From Stenopsyche tienmushanensis (Eukaryota > Arthropoda > Insecta > Trichoptera > Stenopsychidae): DNA of 64,000 nt. Of this stretch, positions 48,381 to 59,023 are shown piece by piece. Numbering within the stretch: position 1 is the first letter of the stretch; each line of letters opens with the position of its first letter. A program made the position numbers and the translations under genes. The stretch covers positions 1,488,001 through 1,552,000 of the forward strand of contig WACJ01000552.1 in NCBI GenBank assembly GCA_008973525.1. Direction: 5' to 3'. Under the pieces are notes generated by a model. That model was not told the origin of the DNA, did no database searches, and was given only the letters and a program-made list of their open reading frames with translations.

Positions 48381-51300
48381 AATAAGTATGCCATAAACAG
48401 CAAATCCAATATGACCATTATTTGTATCAATTTATCGTTCTTTGTTTTCATTTTCGGGCTCATCACGAAAAAAAGAAGTCATAAATCCTTTTGGCACAAA
48501 GCCCACACCAGAGTATCTTAACTTTATGCAATGGAATCTCAAGAAACTCTATGAGTTTAGCATATCCCAATAACGTGTATCTGACTGATCATAAATCTAC
48601 CGAGATGACTTTGATGGAGCCGATGCATTTCAGCTCTGGCGCCAATGCTTTGTTCCAATGTACTCGTTGAAGAATTTAAATTAACCAATAAGACTATTTT
48701 GGAATAGTTTGGGCTGCATATTTGCAGAACGAATCGGTCCGAATTAGCCATCGGATGTTGATTTAGGATAGTAATTCCTTTGACGAAAGTTACCCTGGTC
48801 AAGGGCCATGAACCTCATCTTTGTATCTCGATCAATATTTGCGCTGGAATAAAACCAGAAATACATATTTGATGACTCAAGTCCTTGGACCAATCTTATA
48901 ATTTATTTCTGTTGACCCTCACTATAACTGACGGACGGTTTTAATCAAAGGAGGGTTTTATGGTTAACCATTATTTCGACCCGTGATCTAGCGACTATAA
49001 AATGCGTTCGCTACCTAGCGGCATTCAATAATAACTTTAATAAATAATGTACGGCGGGAATAAAATGCTGAAGCGGCCCTTATATTTATTTGATAGGTTT
49101 CATTCGTTAAACGTTTCATAAGAGTTCTTATAAACCGAACTAATCCTCGGTCGAGTGCCTAAACGGATTAGGGCACGATTAGGGAGCTTTCAAAAAAAGC
49201 AGCGACTTTTCTTTTATTCGATAAACGCTTACAAATTTTAATTGTGACAAATGCCAGAGGTCAGATTACCATCTCGTGGGGAGAAAAAATAAACATTAAT
49301 ATTGACTTTGGGGTCGAACGACGCCGTGTTGTCGGCGCATAGACGCACCCCATGGGCTTGTTACAACCTTTCTCGTTTTTTCACGTGTTTTCCAGATTAT
49401 ATTTAAGTTGAACATATTTGCTTTAATTCTAGAACATATTTACGTAAGCCTTTTTAACGAGGTGTTGATGGCCGTCTTTTTAGGGGTTTTGAACAAGTAC
49501 CCTTAGAAAGGCATCACACTGTTAAGCTTACATGTAAACCTTCCTACATATTACCGTTATGATTTTAATGCTTATACATTTTAAAAAAATATATTAACAT
49601 AAAATATATACATTTTAATCAATAGTTAAATAATTTAGTTAACTTAAAATATGAAAAAAGAAATACTTCATATACATAGGGTACAAATCAACAAATATCT
49701 ATAAATTTAGGAGATTGGAAGTATTATTATTTGTCATTTAATTGCCTCGATCCAGGTTTAGCCTGATTTAACTAAATGTGGAAATTTCTAGAAAAAAAAA
49801 TCTATGATGATCAAATACATTCAATAAGGATTTAGGAAGAAAGAATTAATCCATTCACACTTTCATTCTAAAACATATTTATTTTATTCATTTAGTCATC
49901 ATATAATTTTCCATTTCATTTTAATGATGTAATAAAAATATTAACGATAAAAATATGATATGGGCCTAATACATTTTTTTAAGAAGTTTTATATGGGGAT
50001 GTTGGAATATAGATTGAATAAAGTAAGATTTATTCATTAATCATCGTATTTTTTCTTACATCTTTTAAAATTTTAGTACTTGTATCAGATACTTCATCAT
50101 CTTAAAAATATGGATACTATGTATTTAAATTCAGTATTCAAACAGAAAATTGTCATATAAATTTCCACAAAATATTTAAAGCATTTGGTGGTTGTGTTTA
50201 ATTGAAGTTTGTGTATAGTATCAGTCATAATGTTCTAATAATGGGGATCGTCAGCCTAAACTCAAATTCAAGTAAGTATGATGGTTAATAATTGATATCT
50301 TAGCAATTAAGTTGAGTAAAGTATTGAAATATCATTTGCATTTCTAAGAAATTTAAATATCAACATGATCATGTTAAAATATAATATTTTTATAGTATAA
50401 AAAGTATTATAAGGGTTTTCTAAAAATATACATATTAAATGAGTTCGTTGAACTTAGCAAACTGCACTGTGGCCAAATATCAAAATAATGTTTCGTTTCG
50501 CCAGAAAGAAATGATTTTTTTAGATACATTCTCAAAATTGCGAGCCAAGAAACCTTTTGAAATGGTTTTTCATCCCTCTTGATATTTTCTCAACGACGCC
50601 AGTAAGGGGATAGCTGAGTGTTATAAAAAACGTTCTGTCAGTGACCGTTCAGCTGTCCCCCTACAAAGTACGTGAGATAAACGGCGAAAAGATGGAAGAC
50701 TTTCAGAGAAGAATATTTACATTCCTCCTCGGTTATGTTTTACAGCCTCGGACGTGTATACACGCACCACCCCACACCTCAATTCATTTTAATGAAACCT
50801 TTTAAGGATCCCCGTCCACGCGGATTACTTTTCTGAATCGGGTATCTCGCTCAGAATTTCCCTACTATTGTCAGTGGTCTATATATAGAAGATCTGCAAG
50901 GCGGGGGAGACTTGGCCATATTATTAAAAGGCTGCATCATTAAGGGCGACCATCCCTTTCGAGGGTCATCTAAAATTTACACGTTACCGCTTCCGTGAAT
51001 CGTGCTCGACGGGTTATGATTTATTCTCGTTAAAATTTCCATGCGAACATATTCGTGTTCTCTTGTTACGACAACCCTCGAATCAAACCATTATCGATTT
51101 GAGCCGAGGAGAAAATAAAACGATGACAACCGTTTGATATACAAATTCGACATGACAAACCGTACCGCGGCAAACAAGCGCACACGTGAATAAATCATCA
51201 TACTATTGGCAGGAGTGGCGAATCTCCACCCTCTTGCAATCCTCCTCTTCTCTAAACGACAGTACGTGTGACCACTTTTTTTTTATTCTGCCTCGCTACT

Positions 51301-52839
51301 TCCCAAACCTAAATGAGGCCCAATATATATGAAAAACTCTATATTTAAACATCGTTTTGCTTTATTGATTCAAAATGTTCAATAATCTGGCTGGCTTATA
51401 ATCAATCCATCCGATTCATAATAGATCCAATCACAACATGTATTTTAAAACATATTAAAAGTAATAAGAACAACATTATTAATTAACTCAATAGAGCCCA
51501 TTTTCATAACATATTTATCTCCAAACTATTTAAATTTATATATAAAACACGTCTATTAAGTAACGAGACTAAAACTGACTTACTTAAAAAAGGATACCTT
51601 GAAGCCAAATTTAACTTGAGGGTAAATCAAAAAGATAGATAGAGTCTTGGTATTTTTAATAGCCACATCTCATATCATTGAAATTAGGGCTACAATCTAA
51701 CTTTCTCATAAGCTTACATTGAAAAATAACAAATAATAGGGTTATGGGTATCATAAAGCATTTTTAATTTGTCTATATCTGTTCATTTTGCATGCTCATT
51801 GATTAAAACAAATGTGTATTTTTTGTATAATTTTATGGATTATGCTACTTTTCCATCGAATTTTAAAACGCCTTCAATGTGTTTTAATTTTGAATTAGCT
51901 TGCTCGTATATATTGAGCCAAGAAACACTCTGTTTGTGTAATTTGAAAATAGATTCTACGCCTAGTGATTCCAGATGTGCTATAATTGCATTGCAGTAAA
52001 TTATAGGTTGTTGCAAGCGGTTTTTTATATCAAGATGCAAATAAATTATTTTTTTTTTTAAAAATATGGAACTTTATTAATGTACATTAATACATCGAAT
52101 GATCTAAGAATATAATCGTTAATTGCAAAATCATAGATACATTACTATTTTTAAATTTTTCAAAACCGATCACTTTTATTGGATTTGAATAATTTTCTCT
52201 GTCAATCGTTAAAGATACATCAAAGTGATTTGGAATGATATATCAAAGTTGATCTGATTATCAATTCCAAAGAACACATCCAAAGTAGATACGAGCACAC
52301 AAGAGCCAACTTAATAAGGGGTGTCGTCGGCACTTATCGGTTGCGTAACTGAAGAAATATTTATGTTGTCTAAGAAAATCAATTTGCGCTCGCTAAGTTA
52401 ATTTCGCAGTGCGTAATTTGGCCCTGTGACGCACTATCGTGTCCCGGTGAATAATCACTTTGATGTAGACAAAGACATAATTCGGAAATGATGTCATAAC
52501 CGAATCTCCTTATTAACCGTGAAGTGGCTTCATCTTGCTAAGTGTGCCCCACATTGCCATAGTAATCGAGAACCAGAGATCGCACACCAAAATTCCAACC
52601 AATGAACCAAACCTCTATTTTCATGTCAAGTGTCAGTCAGACGTCAACCTCATTGTCATGAATATCTCCTACATTTCTCACATTTTTGCTAGACATAAAA
52701 TTCCTGTTAACATGTATTCAATTTTGACATGCGACCATGCTTACAGAGTACATATTAATTACAAACACTTCCACTAATTGCCAATATAAAATGTTGATTA
52801 TTACGTCAATCAACATTTTAAAAGCAGTTTCTCAATCAA

Positions 52840-52905
52840 TCTAGAGTATAGCTATTGGACTCTAATTTAAAAGATTTGGATTCAAATTCTCATGATATGA
52901 ATACA
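52840..52905 (+). repeat. Possible tRNA-derived SINE relic
   Basis: AGTATAGCTATTGGACTCTA then GATTTGGATTCAAATTCTC follows the order D-arm, anticodon stem and B box of an arginine-type tRNA (GCATTGGACTTCTAATCC then GGGTTCGAATCC). Stems are not well paired and there is no acceptor stem, so it is at best a SINE head or old tRNA pseudogene. Confidence 0.3.
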
Positions 52906-54049
52906 GAAAAATCACCATTACGAACTTATTTAACTTACAAATGTATTTATTTATAAATTCAATTAATATTAACCAATAACCGATTATAATCGCACTAAAA
53001 ATACAGATATTTTTATAGATTTACATAAAAAACATATTTACGCATTTTTTATTTAAATCATAGCAACATTGCAAATGTTTCTGATCTAAAAGCATATATC
53101 TTGCACGGCTACAGGTGCGTCTTTAAGATAAAAAAATGTTTATATCAAACTCTTCCTGAATAATTAATATTTTAAGCTACACATCCGTTAAATGTTAAAG
53201 CTGTCTGTGAGATCGTGTATAAAAAGCTTCCTGTCCACATTAATTTAAATAGCCTCGCAGTGTTTACAATTTTCCGTTTTTAAGATATTTAAAACCATAA
53301 TCTTTAAGCAAGAGTTTCGTCTTCTAAAGATTTTAAATTTGCAATGAATAAATTTGAAAACACGAAACATAACGTGCTCCTTAGAGCGACTATCATCTCA
53401 TCAGAAACACTCAATTGTTATGTAAAGTAATTATAAACTGCCTAAATGAATTGTCTAAGAAAATTACAATATATGGATGAGAATAAATTCAGGAATTTAC
53501 CCAATTATGTGATTTCTTGAAACGAAAACATTGGCACAACGTATAATATTATTATATCGGAACACAAGGAAGAAAACAAATCGTGTAAAATTCTCACATG
53601 GTAGAAGTTAAATTTCTTAGCTCTTAGGAAAGGTTGATTTTATACATTGCTTTTTTTGCGTTTATTAACGAAAATTGTTAGCAAAAATATGAAACTGTGT
53701 TTGTGTATTATGAAATAAAACAGGCGAGCTACTGGTCTGTTAGCTTTTTATGCTACGACACACACATAGAAAAGATGGCGCAGAGTATAGCGTGTCTATG
53801 GTGCATGCGTCAGAAACGGAGAGACAACAAACGATTCTTCCTCTCTTTCTGACCAACTGCCGATTGGAGTTTCACTTTACGTGACGTTCAAGTAAATTTA
53901 CCCTATAGCGCCTATAGAATATTAATTTCAGTTATACACTTCAAAACAATCTACTTACGTGACTTCACAAAAATGATGCAAAAATGGAATGGAATAACAA
54001 AATAATATATTTGTATGCTTAATTAAATTAATCGAAAGCCTGTAAAACC

Positions 54050-54480
54050 GCTATTTTTATCAACGGTAGCTGCTTTATATGTCCATAGTATTTTTCTTGT
54101 GGCGTTATGATAAATAATCCATTTTTCGTCACCTGTGACCAAACGGTCTAAAAATGGCTCTCTTTCGAAACACGATAAAAGGGAAGTTCAAATGTTTATT
54201 AATTGCTGGCAATTGAATTCTGAGAGCTCATGCGGTATCCACTTTTCCAACTTGGATACTTTCCCAATCTCCTTTAAATGACGAAATACTGTTCCATGAG
54301 ATGAATCCTCCCTTTCTGCAATCTAATTCACTATTATTTGTGGCTCTGACTCCACAAGATTTTTATGAACGTAAAAATTGCGCACGAACTTTTGGACTGA
54401 CTCGATAATAACATTTCGAAGCCCTGCATTTGCCTTAGATTAAAGCCATGCTAAGCGAGAGTTGAATGTGCATGAATTTC
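54050..54480 (-). pseudogene. Mariner transposase fragment
   Basis: Translated on the - strand, with a stop after SEPQIIVN and another after QQLINI, it reads SSHGTVFRHLKEIGK, SKLEKWIPHEL and RLVTGDEKWIIYHNATRK. W(V/I)PHEL before the catalytic core, and the first catalytic Asp in VTGDEKWI, are signatures of mariner transposases (D,D34D family, as in SETMAR). The helix-turn-helix half and most of the DDD core beyond the first Asp are missing or decayed. Both ends fade and no TA-flanked terminal repeats were found. It is inert. Confidence 0.8.
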
Positions 54481-55737
54481 ATCATTGATCAAATTAATAA
54501 GTTGCATTTGCATAGCATTCATAAATATAATATGTGCGTGCAGCAGCCGTTTTGTAATTTAAAAACCACCCTATTAAATGCTTTATCGAGAATCGCAAGT
54601 TTTAAACGAACTGAACATAAATAATTAAATGTCATAGGATACAATTTATGAAGCGAATTTCGATAAAATACGACTAGTCGTATTGAATTAAAATATTCAG
54701 CCGTAAGCATATAAAAATGGCGGCAAACAGTGTTTTTCGAGCCGCTGATTATCACCGTCCAGTGACGTTCATTCGTGGCCGAATTGCTCACGTATCAAAT
54801 TCGAATAGGCCGTGCTAAAATTGCAAAATAAAATTATGTCGGCGTTTTTGAATATTTTATATTCGCACAGCTCATATTCGATTCGTCGAACCGTCAAAGC
54901 GGCTCAAGTGTTGCGATATCCATGAATCTGATTTATTGCACGAATGACCTTATCATTGGGCCTCTGTTCTACCGTCCGTGGACTGAGTTTGCAAATTATG
55001 TACGAATCGGACAGGAGGTTGTACAGTCGGCGTCACGTGATATGTCAAGTGTTTGGATTTATGCCCGTCTGCACAACTACCTTCGACGAAGGGCCACCGC
55101 AGCAACATCCATGCCGACGACTGCGGATGACATTTCCACAGCCTGCGATATTAATAGTGATGCCATCCCAGCTGATGCACTCGTGAGTGACTCTGCTTAC
55201 GGGAGGTGCCTGGAATTTCAATTACCCAAAGGATCCTCCAGACGAAAAGTCACGTGGCTTTCCACAGTCACGGACTATTATCTCAGATCCGGGTGGAGGA
55301 TTAAGCATTTTCTAGTACTCTTGCAAGAATCACACGTCTTGCTAAGTCCATATGAGGCATGTGATACTACAAGCCAAACTGAAACTAACCAAAAATGTTC
55401 TGGCCGTGCGATCACAGCGAAGCACTCGAGAATCAAATAAAGAGACCGAATTCAAAGAAAACAAACATTTACCAATTTAATAATGGCATACAGTTCCACT
55501 TAAGCAACACAGTTTATTTGGAACACAACATCCGAAATCAATTTTCAAAAGTATATTTTTATTTTATGGTTTTTTGTCGTGGTTTTATTGCTTATTTCCA
55601 CTTTTGATACTTATATTACATAGTACCACATGATTCGGAATTTCAGCTACTCTTAAGTTTGAACATGATTGAAAAAGGTTATTTGCAACACTTTACAGTA
55701 CAAATAATTGAAATTAATGTTATATAAAAGTATTATA
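54481..55737. other. GC-balanced island with a 172-codon open frame
   Basis: An island at about 54730-55440 holds an open frame from 54922 to 55440 (+), the longest in the window outside the LINE. The translation (MNLIYCTNDLIIGPLFYRPW at its start) has no signal peptide, membrane segment or family motif I recognise, and there is no evident codon bias. A chance frame in DNA with few stops is more likely than a gene, though a nested or orphan gene is not excluded. Confidence 0.35.
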
Positions 55738-56179
55738 CACTTAAACCTTTTTTTATGCGGTAGATGCGTTCGCACAAAAAAAAGCTATGACTTAGAAAAA
55801 GTGAAGATACGCTCAATTAATTTTAAAAACCGCACAACATTGAAACAGCTATATAGAATATATCCAAAATCGCATAAAAAAGTGAATCATCGCTTTTCTC
55901 TTTCCAACAATATAAATTATAATTAGTCAGATGACACTATAATGTCTAACTCTAAAAATATATCACAAAACAGCGATTTAAAAAAAAAATCAGTTCAGCA
56001 GATTCAATATGATTTACACAGCCCCAAATTATAATTTTTTTTCCAAATTTCGGTTAGTGTTGATGATTTATTTCCTATTTTATTCAAACTATCTCGATAC
56101 ATACTTTTAATGTAATTAGAAAAAAATGCTTTAAAATAAACCGCATAACTTCGAAATCGCACAAAAAGAGGTTTGAGTG
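55738..56179 (-). mobile_element. TA-flanked MITE, Tigger/pogo-like, copy C
   Basis: A complete 442-bp copy. The left end on the + strand is CACTTAAACCTTTTTTTATG at 55738, the right end is AAAAAGAGGTTTGAGTG at 56179, and TA lies on each side (55736-55737 and 56180-56181). Relative to copies A and B it is inverted. Blocks shared in reverse complement include GATTTCGAAGTTATGCGGTT near 56150, the TATGACTTAGAAAAAGTGAAG region near 55790 and GCGGTAGATGCGTT near 55757. It is shorter than copy A because the middle is missing. No coding capacity. Confidence 0.8.
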
Positions 56180-56451
56180 TATTCTTCAATTGTCTTTAAA
56201 TACAGAGTCATTTATATTATTTTCTATGAATTTCAAAAAAATGGTAACAAAAAAATACTTTTTTGTATGAGTTAAAATAAGGACACGATAAATAACGAAA
56301 TAGAAATATCAACAGACGTTTTGGTAAAAAAGATCAATTTGCGCGAGAACAACTCAATAATAACACAAAAAAATTCGTTCCGAGGAAGACCCACAACCGT
56401 CTTTAGAATAAAACATAGGGAAGCTAATGCGTTCCGAAAGCCGACACAATC
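56180..56451. other. Short spacer between MITE and Helitron copy 2
   Basis: Contains an open frame on the + strand (56321-56515) reading RENNSIITQKNSFRGRPTTV and then HREANAFRKP. The RGRP-TVF-REAN wording looks like a basic N-terminal segment of a transposon protein but I cannot assign it. It ends at the point where Helitron similarity begins. Confidence 0.3.
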
Positions 56452-58974
56452 AGGCATAGTACAATTAACTTACAGTAGATTTTTAATTCAAAACTTAATG
56501 TGTGAAAGTTGTTGATTCTGACGTGTTTGAGATTATGCGTTGCTAGGCTATAGGTATAGTACCTACAAGTTGCAGTAGGAGGCGTCGTGTCGTCGTCACA
56601 TACAACACATCGTCAAACGTCAATGTCATTTGCAGGTTATCCATCGGCGTGAGTCAATTATATCCAAATTATTTATCGCAAGCACTTTTAAAATGCTTCA
56701 TTTCATTCATCGCTTATTCACGTACGTAACAATCGAAAAAAATACGTTTGAGTGTTATCGATCAAAATCACGAACCAACGTGCAACGAGAATCGAAAGTA
56801 CATGTTGATTTGAATATTGTTGCATTTCAATATGACATTCATTACGATACAGTTTGCATCCCAGTGTAAAATGGATAAGGTTAAATCCTGTTCAACGGGG
56901 GACAATTTATTGGTAAATTGAAAACGCCTTCATTTCGACCAATGAAAACAAACAAACCTAACCTAACCAGATTTGAATTTAAATTTAATTTAAAAAATAA
57001 AAACAAGAAACAAATGAATAATTATTTTATTTAATAACAATATGTTGACGTTGAAATCAACAATATATGAATCTTCTTTTTCATCGAAAACATTCAAGCA
57101 TCATACCAAACGTCGGATATTGTCGTGCAAATTGTACATGCAAATAGGCAGTGAATATGGCAGTAGTCAGTATTGAAAGACTGATGCGCGCAACGATCGA
57201 GTTCAAACTCAATTTCAAAACAGGTAGATATATCAGCAGTGACGAGGCTCTTTGGCCTATTTGAGCTTCCTAATTCACAGAAGCAATTCCGAATGTTGTT
57301 CATCTCAGTGTTCAGCTCGAAAATGGGACAAAGGCAGACACTGCAAAGAAATGTTGCTGATGAACCCACACTTGCGCTGTGTGAAGAAGATGTATTTGCA
57401 GAGACATTATGGTAAGCACAAGTTCCTAACTATTATACATGAAATACTACATCCGAGAATTTTCAACGACGTAAGCAAGGGATGCGTGATGAAGGCTATC
57501 GAAATCTGTATTCATCTGATGCATTGGGCCGTATTTACACATTACAATCCAAATAAAGCCGAGTGTTACTATTTAAGAATGCTTTTGGTTAATGTCAAAT
57601 GTCATACTTCATTGAGAAAGGTCGAACGGAAATTAGAACATTACTCGCCATCATTTTAACCACATGTCCGTCACCCAACCCGAAAGATTTGTGGTAAAAA
57701 TTCAGAGAGGATTTGAGCGAAGACATTTTACACACCGTTAGCAATGACAATTCAATTGAGTTTTCGGACAATATTTTTAATCAAGCTCTGATCGAAATCG
57801 AAGACATTTGCTTAACCATCAACATCAAAGAATTCATTCAACAAGAATTCGTTCTGCACTTGAACAGCAGTACAATGCTAATGATTTGGATGCATTTGTC
57901 GAAGCAAACGAACAACTTTTGCTTGCGGAACAAAAATTGACCTACGATACAATTACAAATGATCTGTTCTTCCTTGATGCGCCTGGCGGTACTGGAAAAA
58001 CGTATCTCATCACTTTACTATTGGCTCACATTCGATCTCAAAATAGAATTGCTTTAGCTCTTGCTTCATTAGGTATTGCGGCAACATTATTAGATGGTGG
58101 ACGAACAGCGCATTCGGCATTCAAATTGCCATTAGATATGCATTTATTGGAAGCTCTGACATGTAACATTCCTAAAGTTTCTGACATAGCTAAAGTTTTG
58201 AAAATTTGCAAGGGGATTATCTGGGACGAATGCAATGCTTGATCGAACTCTTAAAGACTTACGATCAAATGCAAAACCGTTTGGTGACGCTCTAATTTTA
58301 TTATGTGGCGACTTTCGACAACCTCTTCCAGTGATGCTTTCATCGACACCAGCTGATTCTTGCCTCAAAGCATCGCATCTTTGGAGAGACGTGCGAAAAC
58401 TGACATTAAAGACAAATATGCGCGTACATTTGTAGCGTGATGCGTCGGCAGCCACATTTTTAAAACGATTATTGAACATTGGTGAAGGAAAAGTGCATGT
58501 TGATGCTACCAAGTTTATTTCATTTCCATCGAACTTTTGCGTTGTTGTGCCATCCATCGATTTACTCATTCAGAAAGTTTTTCCGCAGATTTTTAGTAAT
58601 TATAAAAATCATTATTGGCTTTGCGAACATGCTATTTTGGCAGCAGAAAACACCGACGTCAATACAATCAACCACACAATACAATAACAAATTGCAAATG
58701 ATTCTGTTACCTACAAATCGATTGATAGCGCCATGAATGCAGACCAAGTTACTAACTATCCAATCGAGTTTTTAAATTCGTCAGATCTTCCTGATGTGCC
58801 ACCTTACAAATTGGAACAAGACTCACTATGAAGAAATTGATGCCGAATATCATCGAAACAACTATATATTCTTAATGGAAAGTCGAAAGGAGAAGATGTG
58901 CTCATTCCCACCGACGTGCAATTTGATAAGAGACGACTGCAGCTCCCCGTTGGACTTGCATTCTCAATGACCAT
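56452..58974 (+). mobile_element. Helitron copy 2, truncated at both ends
   Basis: About 2523 bp collinear with 9094-6531 of copy 1 in the opposite orientation, with very high identity in the helicase part: a 75-residue frame is identical and a 144-residue frame differs at three positions. It lacks the 123 bp at the 5' end of copy 1 and the last 319 bp, so neither the TC start nor the CTRR end is present. Homology stops abruptly at GGCATAGTAC on the left and CTCAATGACCAT on the right. It may be a truncated insertion or a duplicated segment of another copy. Confidence 0.88.
57067..58974 (+). pseudogene. Helitron PIF1-like DNA helicase, broken (copy 2)
   Basis: Carries the same helicase remnant as copy 1. 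The pre-helicase segment (57252-57659) contains NPNKAECYYLRMLLVNVK, the usual Helitron HPNQAECYYLR motif. Then Walker A, DAPGGTGKTYLIT (near 57978), motif Ia, GIAATLLDGGRTAHS, motif II, IIWDECNA, motif III, LLCGDFRQPLPV, and LTLKTNMRVHL followed by a stop at 58433. The ATP-binding motifs keep the consensus residues that copy 1 has lost. The frame is broken by a shift near 57830-57940, a shift and deletion after DECNA at 58240, and the stop after MRVHL; copy 1 has all three. The protein ends inside the LAFSMTI segment at the truncation. Confidence 0.85.
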
Positions 58975-58981
58975 AGTAATA

Positions 58982-59023
58982 AAGATTTAAAAGCCATAGT
59001 GGAAGCTAAGGCTTTTAAATCTT
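58982..59023. repeat. Perfect 14-bp inverted repeat beside Helitron copy 2
   Basis: AAGATTTAAAAGCC (58982-58995) and GGCTTTTAAATCTT (59010-59023) are perfect reverse complements around a 14-base loop. It starts eight bases after Helitron similarity ends. No CTRR end follows, so it is not the Helitron 3' hairpin. It could be part of the sequence into which the element broke. Confidence 0.6.

Larger units (their letters stand above)
47811..54049. other. Gene-free DNA with GC-balanced islands
   Basis: No gene recognised over about 6 kb. GC-balanced islands lie at about 48960-49520, 50460-51320, 52250-52760 and 53730-53940. The island at 50460-51320 is the most extended and has no frame above 60 codons. 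The frames at 48557-48802 (-) and 52535-52777 (+), about 80 codons each, have no domain. Two tRNA-like relics are listed separately. Confidence 0.45.
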
